DNA of 64,000 nucleotides from Glossina fuscipes (Eukaryota > Arthropoda > Insecta > Diptera > Glossinidae): positions 1,535,102 through 1,599,101 of the forward strand of contig NW_023998630.1 of assembly GCF_014805625.2 (NCBI RefSeq), in the 5' to 3' direction. Under the pieces are notes generated by a model. That model was not told the origin of the DNA and made no database searches. It saw only the letters and a program-made list of their open reading frames with translations. How positions within the stretch are numbered: position 1 is the stretch's first letter; each line of letters opens with the position of its first letter. Position numbers and translations under genes: made by a program. Shown piece after piece: positions 51,381-64,000 of this stretch.

Positions 51381-51520
51381 ACAGACGCACAGACAGACAG
51401 ATATGGCTTAATTCAGAATTTTATGCTGATCTGGAATGTATATACTTTAGAGTTTTCTTCTGGATATTGCAAACATTATGGCAAATTTGGTATACCCCCT
51501 GTCCTCCAGTGGTGGGTATA
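51381..51520 (+). repeat. Dispersed repeat family A, copy 4
   Basis: acagacgcacagacagacag, then attcagaattttatgctgat, gaatgtatatactttag, ttctggatattgcaaac, ggtatacccc and ggtgggtataaaa. The most complete copy in the window. Confidence 0.65.
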
Positions 51521-51649
51521 AAAATCGGCACCGCCTTCTCAATTTTTAGAATATTAATATTTCAATTTTTTATCAAAACGGTGGGAGCACCTAGAAAGGA
51601 CCATATAAAGTCTACGTGGTATTAATTAGTATTAAATTTGAACCATTCT

Positions 51650-51975
51650 AAGAATGTTTGTTAGCCCGCCCGTCTATCTGTTCGTCAATTGCTGAAATAT
51701 CTGCTTCAAAATTGGCACAATATATCAGCAAGAGGACCCGCCTCCGCATACTGCTGTCGAGTCCCCTTATCGATTGAGTACGTGCCGGTTTTTGTTGGTG
51801 TCTTTTATTCATAAGTTGAAACAGACACACGATATAAATTTTCACTTTTGTTCTACAGAAATAGAAGATATTAGTCACGCCCACTCAATATTATAACGTG
51901 GGGGAATTAAGTTTTCTTCTTTTTTCTAATCCTGTTTAGGTGATGAGTACAAAAGCTGAATACGGTTCTCTCTGT
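51650..51975 (+). repeat. Dispersed repeat family B, copy 2
   Basis: Starts with gcccgcccgtctatctgttc, then cttcaaaattggcaca, gatataaattttcactttt, cacgcccactcaatattata and tttaggtgatgagtacaaaa (51935-51954). The last segment differs by one base from 53793-53812. Confidence 0.65.
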
Positions 51976-53495
51976 ACGGTTCTTTTTTGTAAGTTAAAAA
52001 AACATTTTCTTTTTTTTTTATTTCGTGTTTAATGTACAATCTATCTAAAAAGATAGTAAGTAAATGTTATAGGAACATGAAAAAAGCAACAGAAGTTATT
52101 GTCCACCGACAAAAACGACAAAAACAGTACAGACAAAATGTTTAAATAAATAAAAAGAAGCTATATCAGTATTTATAAAAATAATTTAAGAAACAACAAA
52201 AGATTATTTTCTAAATGGACGATCCGGTACATGATGCCTTTTCAGCCTTCTTATTTTATTGAATTTTGAAAAAATGCATTCAATTCGATTTTTGGTGAAT
52301 GAAAAGTCTAGGTCATCATGAACAACAAGTTGGAGAGTCTTGGATTGATGTTTTTAGAATACTTCAGAATACTTCAGCTGCTAGCCGCAGTTTGGATGAT
52401 ACATTTGTATAAAATGTATTTATTTCTTAGATTAAGTTGACATTCCGGACAAATACTATATAAGACAATACAAGCTTCTGGTTTTGAAGCGAAGTTGCTG
52501 TCGTTTAACTCTTGTATGATTTTTCAATGTTATTCTTTGCTCCATACGTATACAGTTCTGGATAGGGATGTTGTTGCCATTTAAAAAGAGTGAAGGACAA
52601 GAACAGTTATTTAGCATAAATCTAATATGCCTAGATTTTTCAGGAAACATTCATGAGATCACTAGACGAAAATAGGATTGCTCCACGTATAGCGCAGTTG
52701 AAATGTAGTCAGCGATTGGGAAATTCGAAGTAGAAATTGTATACATTATTAGATTTAGAACATCTACCTGGAGCATTAAATCTTTAATATCATATATTTT
52801 GAATCTGTTATTTTAAACTTTAACATAAAAATGTTTGTTTTGCAAATAGTATTTGCACAGGAAGAAATTTCTTAAGCTTCAAAAGTAACCATGTCAATGG
52901 TGAGTGGTACCATATTCGCTCCTGAAACCGAACTGACTGTCAGGAAAAAATAAGCTTTTGCTCTAGAACTGGGAATAGTTCGCCTAGAAATATTTTGTCA
53001 AATAATTTAGAAAAAATAACCAGTAACTTAATTGATTTTTACGAGCTTGCAATATTTTCTGGTGTAGTAGGTTTAGCCACCATGCTTTGCACCGGCTGAC
53101 GTGACCATTTTCATCTTAGAATTGTTCCTGTAAAACCAAACTTGGTTTCACTTTTGGAGTGCATTGGATTAATTTGAAAACCATCTAAGTCGGTCCAGAC
53201 ATCTGCCAATAACAACTAAACAATTAAAAATGTTCTTTTTTTATATTGAGGCTTCAAAGTTTTCTTAGTTTAGAGAGTTAAGTTGCACTTTTCGTTAATA
53301 AAATCTTATATCAAGCTGAAAAACCAAAAGGGTCGCAATTAAAATGAAACGTATCTGAGCAGGGAGCAGATAAGAAAATACAGGTTTTAACTAATGGAAA
53401 TACGTTAGAAGTGAATTTCCAAGGAGAAGCTCCAAGGACTACTATAAGATATACACATTCTTGAGCAATATCGAATGCTAAATCGATAAAAGCGC

Positions 53496-53830
53496 GTCCG
53501 CCTGTCACTCTGTCCGCGGTAAGTATTCTATTGGTCGCGAAGGTTAAGACATAGGCTTCAAATTTAACAAAAACATTGAAAGCTTTTGTAGGTTATTTGG
53601 CATTGAAAGCAGAGCGAATCGGTCAGAGAATTCACTTACTGGACAACGTGAAACAAATATATTTCCGCTTTCGGAATTTCTCAATCATTTCGATTACAGT
53701 TTTCATATTTATCCCTTATCATTTTATCCCTTTGTACTTGCATAAAAACAAAAAAAACGGGTATGCCCACTTAATACTATAGAGTTCCGAAATTTAGGTG
53801 ATGGGTACAAAAAGTTCGGACGCAGTGGTG
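53496..53830 (+). repeat. Dispersed repeat family B, copy 3
   Basis: Starts with gtccgcctgtcactctgtcc, then ggcttcaaattta, tgcccacttaatactatag and tttaggtgatgggtacaaaa (53793-53812), in the same order as 51650-51975. Confidence 0.65.
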
Positions 53831-56800
53831 CTATATATACATAAAATAGAGTGTACCTTGAATTTCGTCCCGGTGCGAATGGAAATCGTATCCTTGTACA
53901 AAATAAAAGAATTTTTGACGAAGAAGAATCATCTCCCCCGTAACTGTACATGAAATAATTTATCTTACGTATTATTTGGGTATTTATTGGCGTCGGTGGG
54001 ACCAAAGTGTACAAAGGTTAAATTCCAAATTTTTTGTAATCATCACACTTCGATAGTATTTAACTTTTTTGTTGGTTTCGAGCAACTATAATGTGCATAT
54101 AAAAATAAAGATTGATTCTTGTTTTTCTGGCCGGCTTAAGACAATATTTTAGTTACTTTTTTATCATATATAAATTTTCGGTTTATTATTTCAATCTACA
54201 CGATTTCACTGTTAAGACCGCTAAAACACATTAAATTACTCTTTCAACAAAATTTACTTTAATTTATCCTTTGTACGAAAACATGAAAACAAGACCCACA
54301 TAGCCTCATCTTCTATATCTCAACTAGTCCATATTTGTAATATAACCGGCTCTCATTTATGCACTCTCTGTCGGTTTTTTTATTTTTTATATTTTGTGTA
54401 TAAAATGTCCTGCTAAGGCAAAATGTTGCAGTTATTGCCGAAGCGCCATCATTTAGTTCTTGCACTCTCCGGCAGCAAGTTGTGTTTTCAATTCTCTATC
54501 GTATACATATATATATATATATTTAGAAAGTGTGTTATTTCTATTTAATCACCAAAAAAAAAGTAGCAGCTCACAGAAAATTTATCTACATACACATACA
54601 GAAATTTTAAGTTGAAGGATTGTAAAAAATTTTAAAAATTAACTAGAAAAAATTAGTGAAACTTATTAGGAAAAAAATCTGTGTTGTGTTGTTGATGTGT
54701 TTTATTAAAAAGAGGAAAAATTTTTATTTGTAAAAAATAAAAATTGTCAATAATTTAAAGCATACATTACGGGTAGGTGATTAATAAAAATGAAATGCGT
54801 GTGTGTGTGTGATTAAAACTAATCCAAATGAAAATTCGACGGTTGAATAAAAAATTTAATTCAAATGAAATTAGTTTTTCCTAAAAGAAACACAAAAAGT
54901 CCAAATGCAATGAAAGGACTGCCCACACCCAGATTTTCTTTCTTAGTTGTGCAAAACAAAAAAAAGTATTATATAGCAAAATATTTTCCTCATTTCTATT
55001 TGTGATTTTGAACTCTTTCTTTTCTTTTTTCTACTTTAATATCTGTTGTATACATATTCTCTGCTAATTGCACTAGTTGTTAGCCTCCGCTATTGCCATC
55101 CCCCATGATTTTTCTTATATCCTATTTACTATGGTGCGCTACTAAAAACAACTAGAATTTATTTTATTTTTTTCGTATCAACACCGTTCACAGCGAGAGC
55201 AGAAGTAAAAGCAGCATCAGGACCGTAATTATTTTGCTGTTATAGCTGCATCAACCTTATAATTTCATTTTAGTAAACACATTTTTTTGTTTTCAGAAAG
55301 CACCCACATATATCCATACAAACAGATATCTATATATAAATTATGTATGTATATATATATATGTAAATACTATATGCCATATATTCTCGGCGTTTGCATT
55401 ACATTTAACGGTGCAAAATGCGATTTACTATGTAGACTTTTTTCTTCTACAGAAAATGCATATACCGTTATGTGTAATATGGATGAGAATTGCTGTCTCT
55501 AATTCATTTAGGAAATGAAATTCTCTTTTGTCTTTTAGATAATCAAGCGGTGCCTAGCATTGGGCTTACCAAAATTCTCTTCATCTGTTTCTTTCTCTTT
55601 CAATCTTCCAATTGAAATGTCTGTCTCTCTTTAATCGTTGGTTGCGGTTTTTAGAACACATTCATTTTTTTGTATCGTTACAATTGTTGTTGTTGTTGTT
55701 GTTGCTATCGCCGTTAATGTTTTTACCTACAGCCGCACCCTAAAATTTATCATAATAATTTCCCAAAACAACTAATTCAAACTATATTTTTTTCCGGTAT
55801 TCTGCAAATAATTTTAGCATACAGTAAAGATTTTTCTTACATTGTCCGCAAAAGCTTTTTGTTGTTTTGCATAGTTTGAGGAAATGCTGTATATTTTACA
55901 GTGCAACTTATGAATGAATGCAAGGTGACGTAGATTTCTTTACGGAGACACGTAGTTAAATTTGCAAGTATTATGTGTGTCTTGTTAGGTGCAGAGACCT
56001 CAAAATAACTTTTAAAATGTACTTTTTATTGTGTAAGCCAAAAACAAAATTTTATACCCAACTCAGAGGTTATATTAGATTTATAAAATGCATTGAAAAT
56101 CGCAAAGATATGCTCAAATAGACATATTTTCGCTTAGCATCAATACTCACAATCGAATTGAATATTCCAGATGTGGCTGTTAGCCTGCCTCGTGTAACGT
56201 GTAAATAACGTACATAATAATACAACTTGATTTACTAGAGAACAAACTCTCTTTTTTTATCACCTTTATCAAGTTTTAAAAATTATATAAACCTGTCCTT
56301 TAATCAGCTTAGAACAAACAAAAACGGATATTTCTTAGATCTTCTCAGATTTAGCAGATGTTTCGAATTTGGCTTGCAAAGGGCCGGCCGGTTCGCTTCA
56401 AAAACCAAAGGATTATAAATATATAGAATGAAACAGAAAAGCCCCCCAAAGACCTGTTAATTTTTATATGGTTCTATTAATTATTGCCCATCCCCTGTAT
56501 CAAATTTTTGATTTTTAAAAAAGTTTGACGAAAAGTTTTTTGTGCTCCATGAACTTTCGATACTTTAGTCGCGATTTACCACAGGCAAACGAAGCTGACC
56601 TTTCACATCGAACCAAAGTGCTCTTATGCCGAATATGACAACAACGAAAAAGTCTATCTGAAATTACGGAAATTAATCCTGAATACTTTTCGCTACGTAC
56701 CGATTCAACCGACATTTGGTGGCTGCAGAGACTTTTTTCGTTATTTTAATATGACCCATCACGGAGGTGCAATACAGTGACTCTACAGGTGTAATACAGT

Positions 56801-59800
56801 GACGATTAGAAATAAGTGAGGATAGAGAAAAATACCCACGCCATGACCAAGGGACGGAGCAGATACCTCGGTATTGATTAATCAAAAATTTTGCGAACTT
56901 TATAGTTTTTGTACTTGAAATATAGTTTGCAATAGACTGGGTCACATTTTGAGCTTCCGAAGGCTCAGTATTTTTGAGATTAGCTAACTTTAATAAAAGA
57001 TCCTTATTGTTGTTTTCCACAGTAGCAAATAAAACTTTGCGCATGGGGAAGAATTGCTTACATACTTTTAGGATGACTTTTATGAAATTTTTCTTTCGCT
57101 GCTGTCTCTAGTAATACATAAATTGAATTTAATTTTTCCTTCTTTCAAAACTTTTCTTATAGCAATACTATATACGTATACAACTAATGTTGTTATGAGA
57201 TTGGTGAATTTTCTTTTCTAATTTTTCTCTAAAAAGTCAAATTCTCACCACCACGTAGTTTGTTTCGTTTAGTTTTTCTTTGGGCCAGCGATAATATGAG
57301 AAATACTTCTCAGTTTATTTCGGTTGTATTGAGTTGAAGGGACGTGTTTTAAGTTTCGGCTTGTTTCATTTGATTTATTTTCCTTCAATTTTGTGTTTCG
57401 GTTTTTTGTGTTATTTTGTTCAACTTTGAGTTTCCTTAAATTCTTTTATGTTTTTTTTGGGGGGGGGACGCTAGCAATTAATTTCGTTCGCTTTCTTTTC
57501 TCTATTATTGTCCAAAAATAAACGAAAAATTCTAATTTATTTCTAATTTGTGTTTGAAAAATTCAAAAATTCAACAATTAAAACAAAATAAAAAATTTCA
57601 AAAAGTTTGAGGAAAAATGAGCTCAAAGTGTGTTTCGTAATCAGTTTGGACTTTTTGCTTAATAAATAAATAAATAAATGTGAAAAATTAAATGTTAAAA
57701 AATTGCTTCTTTTTGTTTTTGAAATTCATTACTTACAAAAAGATTATGTTGAATAAGCGAGAATCAATAGAATAGGTAATTTTAAATAAAACATTCATAC
57801 TCACTACCCGAGGATGACAAGATAATAACTTTGTTCTAACGTTTGTAACTCTGCGCAATTTGCGCAAAACATAAACACTCTTTTAGTTAGATCGATATTT
57901 AGAATTTATCTAAGTATGTTTGTGCGTCGGTCGGTCGCTCTACCTGCTACTGAAGTTTTCAAATTCCACAATAGGCAAAGTATTGTTTTTATCCAGCGGT
58001 GCTTATCTAAGTTTCGTGTCAAGGTGTATATAGTTTTCCTATGTTTATTAATAATTTTTCTTCCTATCGTAACACGCTTTTTTTTAAAATATCTTTCGTA
58101 ACATACGGTACTAATGACCAAAAATAGTTTTAGTGTGTATTTATTATAAATATTTGCAAAGATTATTAATAAATTAGCTATCGTTGTTTGCTCTCCGTAT
58201 TACCTCCTATTACCTCTCTGCAGATGGTCGAATATTCCGTTTTTCTTAACATTCATGGTCGCCATTATTACGGAAAAAGGAACACACAAATCCATTAATT
58301 ATAAATAAAATTCCAATTTATGCATATATATTAGCAACCACTAAATCAGCTGTTTATAATTTTTTAAATTACCATTTTTACTTTATTTGCTACAATTGTC
58401 TGTTTTTCTAAATTTCTCTCAAATGTAAATAACGCCTGCGCTTTTCTCCAAGTTTGGCTGTATGTTTTTATTTTATATCAATGTACATTAAAGTATTTAT
58501 AACATTCTGCATATCTTTGACAATATTTTTCATTTACATACAATGCATAAACCTGAGTTAAAGATTTTTATTATATGCGTATATAAATTCATTTTTTTTT
58601 TCTTCAAGAAGACAATCATTATTTGCTGACGGATGTTCAATTAAGGGCTAGTTATTTATTTCTCATTCCACGCACCGCCGGAAGATAGGAGTGTACTAGA
58701 AATCAATGCCTGCCGCAGTAATTGTAGCATACAGAAATATCGTAATTTTGCATTTATTATGTATCCTTGTTTAATGCCAACAGATCTAGTTTGAAAGTAA
58801 ACCTGATTTAGCCACAAAAACCGAGATAGTTTAGAAATTGTGCCTTACCATCCGTAGTAAGTATCGATTAGAAACGTGTTAATAATGTTTACAAGGAAGG
58901 ACAGATGTTCACATATATACGAAAATTTTTGAAAATTTTATTCATGAAGATGAACCTTCTCCTCAAGCCTAATGAATTCTTCTTAAGGGTTTAGGCCAAT
59001 GTAAGGTTTTCACAATTTTTTTTCGTAGAATATCTAGGAAAATATTTACTATCCGTTAAAGAGTTTTTTTCATGGAACTTTCTCTTGTCCTAAGCACCGA
59101 AAAAAGTGTGAACAGACAAAATGAGTCTTTGCTGAAAAATTGTAGACGGATGTATTATTTGGCCATTTTAAAAATCTTCAATATACTAACTAATGTTTTT
59201 AGAAAATATTTATGTGTATTAAAAAACTTTTTCTCACAAAAATAGGACGCTGCAGGTTCGTTGCAACGACCGTTGAGCAGATAAGAGAGTGAGAGCGATT
59301 CGGAATGGGTCTATCGTTCTGAGATTGAGGTGAAGATTTTGACGTTGGTTATGCATTCGCTTATAGAATGATACCGTTTTCTCTGCCATTTCACATAATG
59401 CACAAAGCATGTGATTCTGTCTTTCACAGAGTCAACAAAACAGTTACTTTCAGGCACATAATCGTTGAGGAAAGAAAATGAACCAGAATATTTGTATATT
59501 AAAGAACATTTTTACGGATCTGGCATGAAAGATTAACGATAAATAATAATGAAAAATTTGTAGTAATAAAAAAACATGTCCGTAAAATGTATTAATACAT
59601 TTCACTTACATACTTTAAACGCGTTTTCTCGAAACACATTATCCTGTAACTACAGGCATACAGGTTTGTTTGTAGATTCAAATTTGCATGCATGTCTGTA
59701 AGAAATTTGTCAATTGTTTCGTAAATCGCTTCAAAATCGATCTAGAGTTTCACATTTCGTATCTTAGCAGTTGCCTCCATCTTTTGCTGAGAATTGTGCG

Positions 59801-62627
59801 AGTAAACTTGAGTCGGAGGTATCCATCTTTAAACTGATTATAGAGAATTTTGTATCTTAAAAATAACGTTTGCTTACTTAAAAGTCATAAAAAACTTATG
59901 AGCCAATGAATCATTTGTAAGTACTTGTTCAAAGCTTCAAATTCGACAATTTTCAAGTTGCAAAAAGGAGTAGAAATTTCAGATTTAAGAAACTCCTTAA
60001 GCTACGTTCTTCGATTTGACTGTGTATGAGAATTTTTATGTTCAAATCAACATACAATATTAATTATTAAAAATCAAATATAATTAAAATCCCGGATAAA
60101 GACGGCTTGGAAATTTTTCCTACATTCAGCTGAAGTGTAATTTTTCAAACATGACAACTCGTCCACTACTAGTAAAAATTGGGAAATGGCTGTATTCATT
60201 GTGTTTCGTTGGTGTTCGCAATAAAACATGAAAATCTCATTTTAAATAATAAATTTTATCTCTACATCATGCGGTAAAATCATATGTCACAGTATAGCCA
60301 ATTTCTTAGGCTAGTGCGTTAGCGATTCTCATACTAACTCAGGCCTGGGAAGTCTTTTTTATTAACCTTATTTTATTTTTTGTTGCGTAGTATGCTCGTA
60401 GTGTTAAAATCATATAAAACGAAGATGTTCGACTCGTTCCATTTATTTTGGAACCGATGACATTACAACTTTATTAATCTCTTTCGTTCGCGACGTGATC
60501 ATGGTCGATTAGATAGTACACCGTTTATATTGTGGAAGAGATTGCATTTCATCTCTCAGTTAAATTGTCGAGTTGCTGTGAAACTAATTACTCAGAACTA
60601 TCTTATAATTTTGATCTAATATGCACATACGTTTAAGTTTTTACGTGGATTGTATTACAAACTCGTTCCCGCGTTTCTTCCAAAATGCACGTAATCGGTC
60701 AATTCTGTTCATCACAAATAGTTCCGTGTACGATTGCATTATTTGACTTAATAGAGCGTTATGAGATATATAAGTTAGTACGAATTTTTTGGTATGAATT
60801 CTGACATGTTTATACAGGTGCGGATCCGTAGGAACGTTGAAAAAGAAAAGAAATTTAAACAAATCTTTCTTTTTTTGGAAGCGGGGCGGGGCACCTTTGC
60901 TTCTTTATGTTTTTACTTGTGAAATTTATAATTGCTTTGTTGTTTGTCTTTTTATCTCTGTGGGTTTTAAATTGTGACTCATATCAATTAAAACAATGTC
61001 GCAATTGATGATGAAACCGTTCAATGTGAGAAAATTCGAAAATCGCAAATCTAATCGAACTTTAATTTTTATTATGATATTTTAGAGATAAAATTGCGAA
61101 TGTTCAACGTTTTTCAACTGTAGTGATAACTCATATTAGATTGGTTTTCAATTAGAAAAAAAAAATTCAATTTTTTTTATAAATTGTAAACGATATACGG
61201 CTTCCTTTTAAAGTGAAAATTAATATCATGAATTATGATGGATATGTCGTGGTTAAAACACGGTTTTCTTTTTAACACGATGACCTTTTTAAAAAATTAT
61301 AAGAGGTCGCTGACTAAGCACACGCTAAGATGTGGAAATAGTGTTTTGTAAACAGCATTGACCTATAATTACTTAAAATAAATATTTTACTAATTCTTCG
61401 TATACCGTAAAATGATTAGCGTGGACTAAGTTTGTTAACTCGTCTGTAACGCATAAGAGTAAGCATCCATAAATTTTCAATGTATGCACATAGTTTTCAT
61501 TTCACTGGTCGGCGATAGCTTTCATGCCCTTCATCACACTGTATAGGTGATTTAGGATGACCACTTCATTCTAAAATACATTTCAGACATCCGCAACTGA
61601 AACAAATTTTGTGTGCAATGTGGAAATAAATATAAAAGACTTGTGGGTCCAAAACAAACCTAAGAATAGACTCTCGACTACATTATGGAACAATTCGCTA
61701 TTTACGTGAACATACTTATCCAGTACACAATTTTTTCATAATACAATACAGGTCTCATCTACGTTACAGGAAATATCTGAAATTAGTTTAAGATCCGTAC
61801 CAGGAACTTCATGTTCGTTGGCTACGTTTGTCCACACGTTCCGTTCCGCGAAAATATTCGTAATTTGATCTTAAAATGGATATTTGCATGTAGGGTTCGG
61901 CTAACAGAATTATTCCCTACATTATATATTGAGATTAATTTAGGACCCGTACTGGGTACGTGATGCAGGAGCATTCTCTAGTACAGAGTAGGTTATGAGA
62001 GGGAGTTGGACGGCTCTTGCCATTTATAAAAAATGTAGTGACAATTATTTGTTAGGAAGTAACTTTGCAATTTGGGCTGGGCCTTTGTGAATGATTGCGA
62101 ATATAGGGAATTTCTGGTGTGATGGGTATCCGAGATTTGTTGTGATGCGAAAAGTGAAACAGTTTTCTTATTTTTTTCTTTTCTGAATTTAATTTTGTGT
62201 ACATTTGATTTTTCCACTTTTCTTATTTGCTCTTCTTTTTTTTGTAATTTTATTTGCAGTAGAAGGAAAAAATTGAATTTTATTTTAAAAGCTCCGGTGC
62301 TTTTTTTTCTGTTGTAAACAATCGATAACAATACTGACAACGATTAAAAATTGTTTGCTTTTTTAAACAAAAACACTGAGAAAAGAAGTAAAAATATCGG
62401 GAAACTTACGAAAGGATTTCTTTCTACATAATAGAGGTAAGGAAATGCTAGGCTTAAAGCACAAAGGAAATCCAACGTCGATGAAGTAAATTTTATGAAT
62501 ACGTTTACAGTTTCTTTTTAATTAGTTCAGAATATATTTTTTTTGTTATGGATTTCCTTTATTTTTGTTTGTTTATATGTTTAATTTTATTTACTTTTTG
62601 TTTGCTTTTTTTTTTTTCTTTTTACAG
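53831..62627. other. Region upstream of Rbp9 coding exons; probably promoter, 5' exons and introns, not resolved
   Basis: T-rich and A-rich DNA with no recognisable coding exon. Visible: a TA tract at about 54506-54525, (GT)n near 54800, (TGT)n at about 55685-55703, a run of nine G after a T run near 57458-57466, and a family-B-like start (gtgcgtcggtcggtcgctct) at about 57922. Two overlapping minus ORFs at 56515-57044 are unassigned. Confidence 0.4.
56766..56803. repeat. 22-bp-period two-copy direct repeat
   Basis: ggtgcaatacagtgac at 56766 and ggtgtaatacagtgac at 56788. It lies inside an unassigned 123-codon minus-strand ORF, so it repeats part of that frame with a shift. Confidence 0.8.
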
Positions 62628-62841
62628 CTTACTTTTACCATTTTTAAAATTTTGCAAAACAATATTAAAAAAAATTGTATATATAAATTTAATATTGAAA
62701 CAATTTAGAGACACTTTTTTAGATCTAAACACTGTTAGATAATTGTTTTCGTTATATTTTTAATGCATATTTTCATTTACAAAAAAATTGTTATCGTTGT
62801 TTTTTGTGTTTTTTTTTTAATAAATTATCAACATTTTCTAA
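62628..62841 (+). promoter_or_regulatory. Rbp9 5' UTR part of the first coding exon, with an overlapping uORF
   Basis: A long T tract followed by ctttttacag (ending 62627) is the only strong acceptor upstream of the start codon, so this exon probably begins at 62628. The 214-nt leader holds one upstream ATG, at 62763. Its 30-codon ORF ends at TAG 62853-62855, overlapping the main start in another frame. Confidence 0.6.

Positions 62842-64000
<1,159 letters not shown>

Overview
This is a eukaryotic, AT-rich genomic window, almost certainly from a higher fly (Diptera, Schizophora). The evidence is spliced genes with short (57-70 nt) introns and two proteins with clear fly identities. A tephritid or similar non-Drosophila fly is my guess, but the sequence does not fix the species.

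Two genes are supported, both on the + strand. The first is lilliputian (lilli), the fly AF4/FMR2 (AFF) family gene. I could assemble nine coding exons (28966-37222) with consistent phases, giving about 2083 residues. The protein has an N-terminal homology domain, an ALF-type W-Q-L motif, an AT-hook, a conserved K-I-D-L...I-P motif and the C-terminal homology domain. Family knowledge makes it a scaffold of the super elongation complex with P-TEFb and ELL. The second is an ELAV/Hu RNA-binding protein, best matched to Rbp9. Its RRM1 and the start of RRM2 lie in three exons (62842-63539), and the rest is beyond the right edge. From memory, lilli and Rbp9 are also near neighbours in Drosophila (2L, 23C), so the linkage supports both names.

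Layout. 1-28964 has no recognisable host exon. Because the first lilli coding exon starts right after a splice acceptor, this stretch is probably 5' intron and flank of lilli. It holds decayed transposons: a piggyBac-like transposase (about 895-2340, minus), two mariner-type transposases (about 4490-4890 plus; 13550-13935 minus, internally deleted) and a Jockey/CR1-type reverse transcriptase (about 9500-10000 plus). It also holds dispersed repeats, tandem duplications, a perfect hairpin and an unexplained GC-rich block (23820-24830). lilli fills 28965-37222.

37223-62627 is a roughly 25 kb spacer. It contains the lilli 3' UTR of unknown length, a very AT-rich simple-sequence tract (41850-43450), a 5'-truncated, internally deleted non-LTR retrotransposon with a (TAAA)n-type tail (45137-46260, minus) and further repeat copies. 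A 5' UTR acceptor at 62627 opens Rbp9.

I found no CRISPR, operon, rRNA or convincing tRNA. The most interesting items are details of gene structure: a GC-AG intron, a NAGNAG acceptor, and two in-frame competing donors next to a coding-like intron in lilli; an overlapping uORF in Rbp9. The anatomy of the transposon remnants comes next. I see no clearly new biological system.
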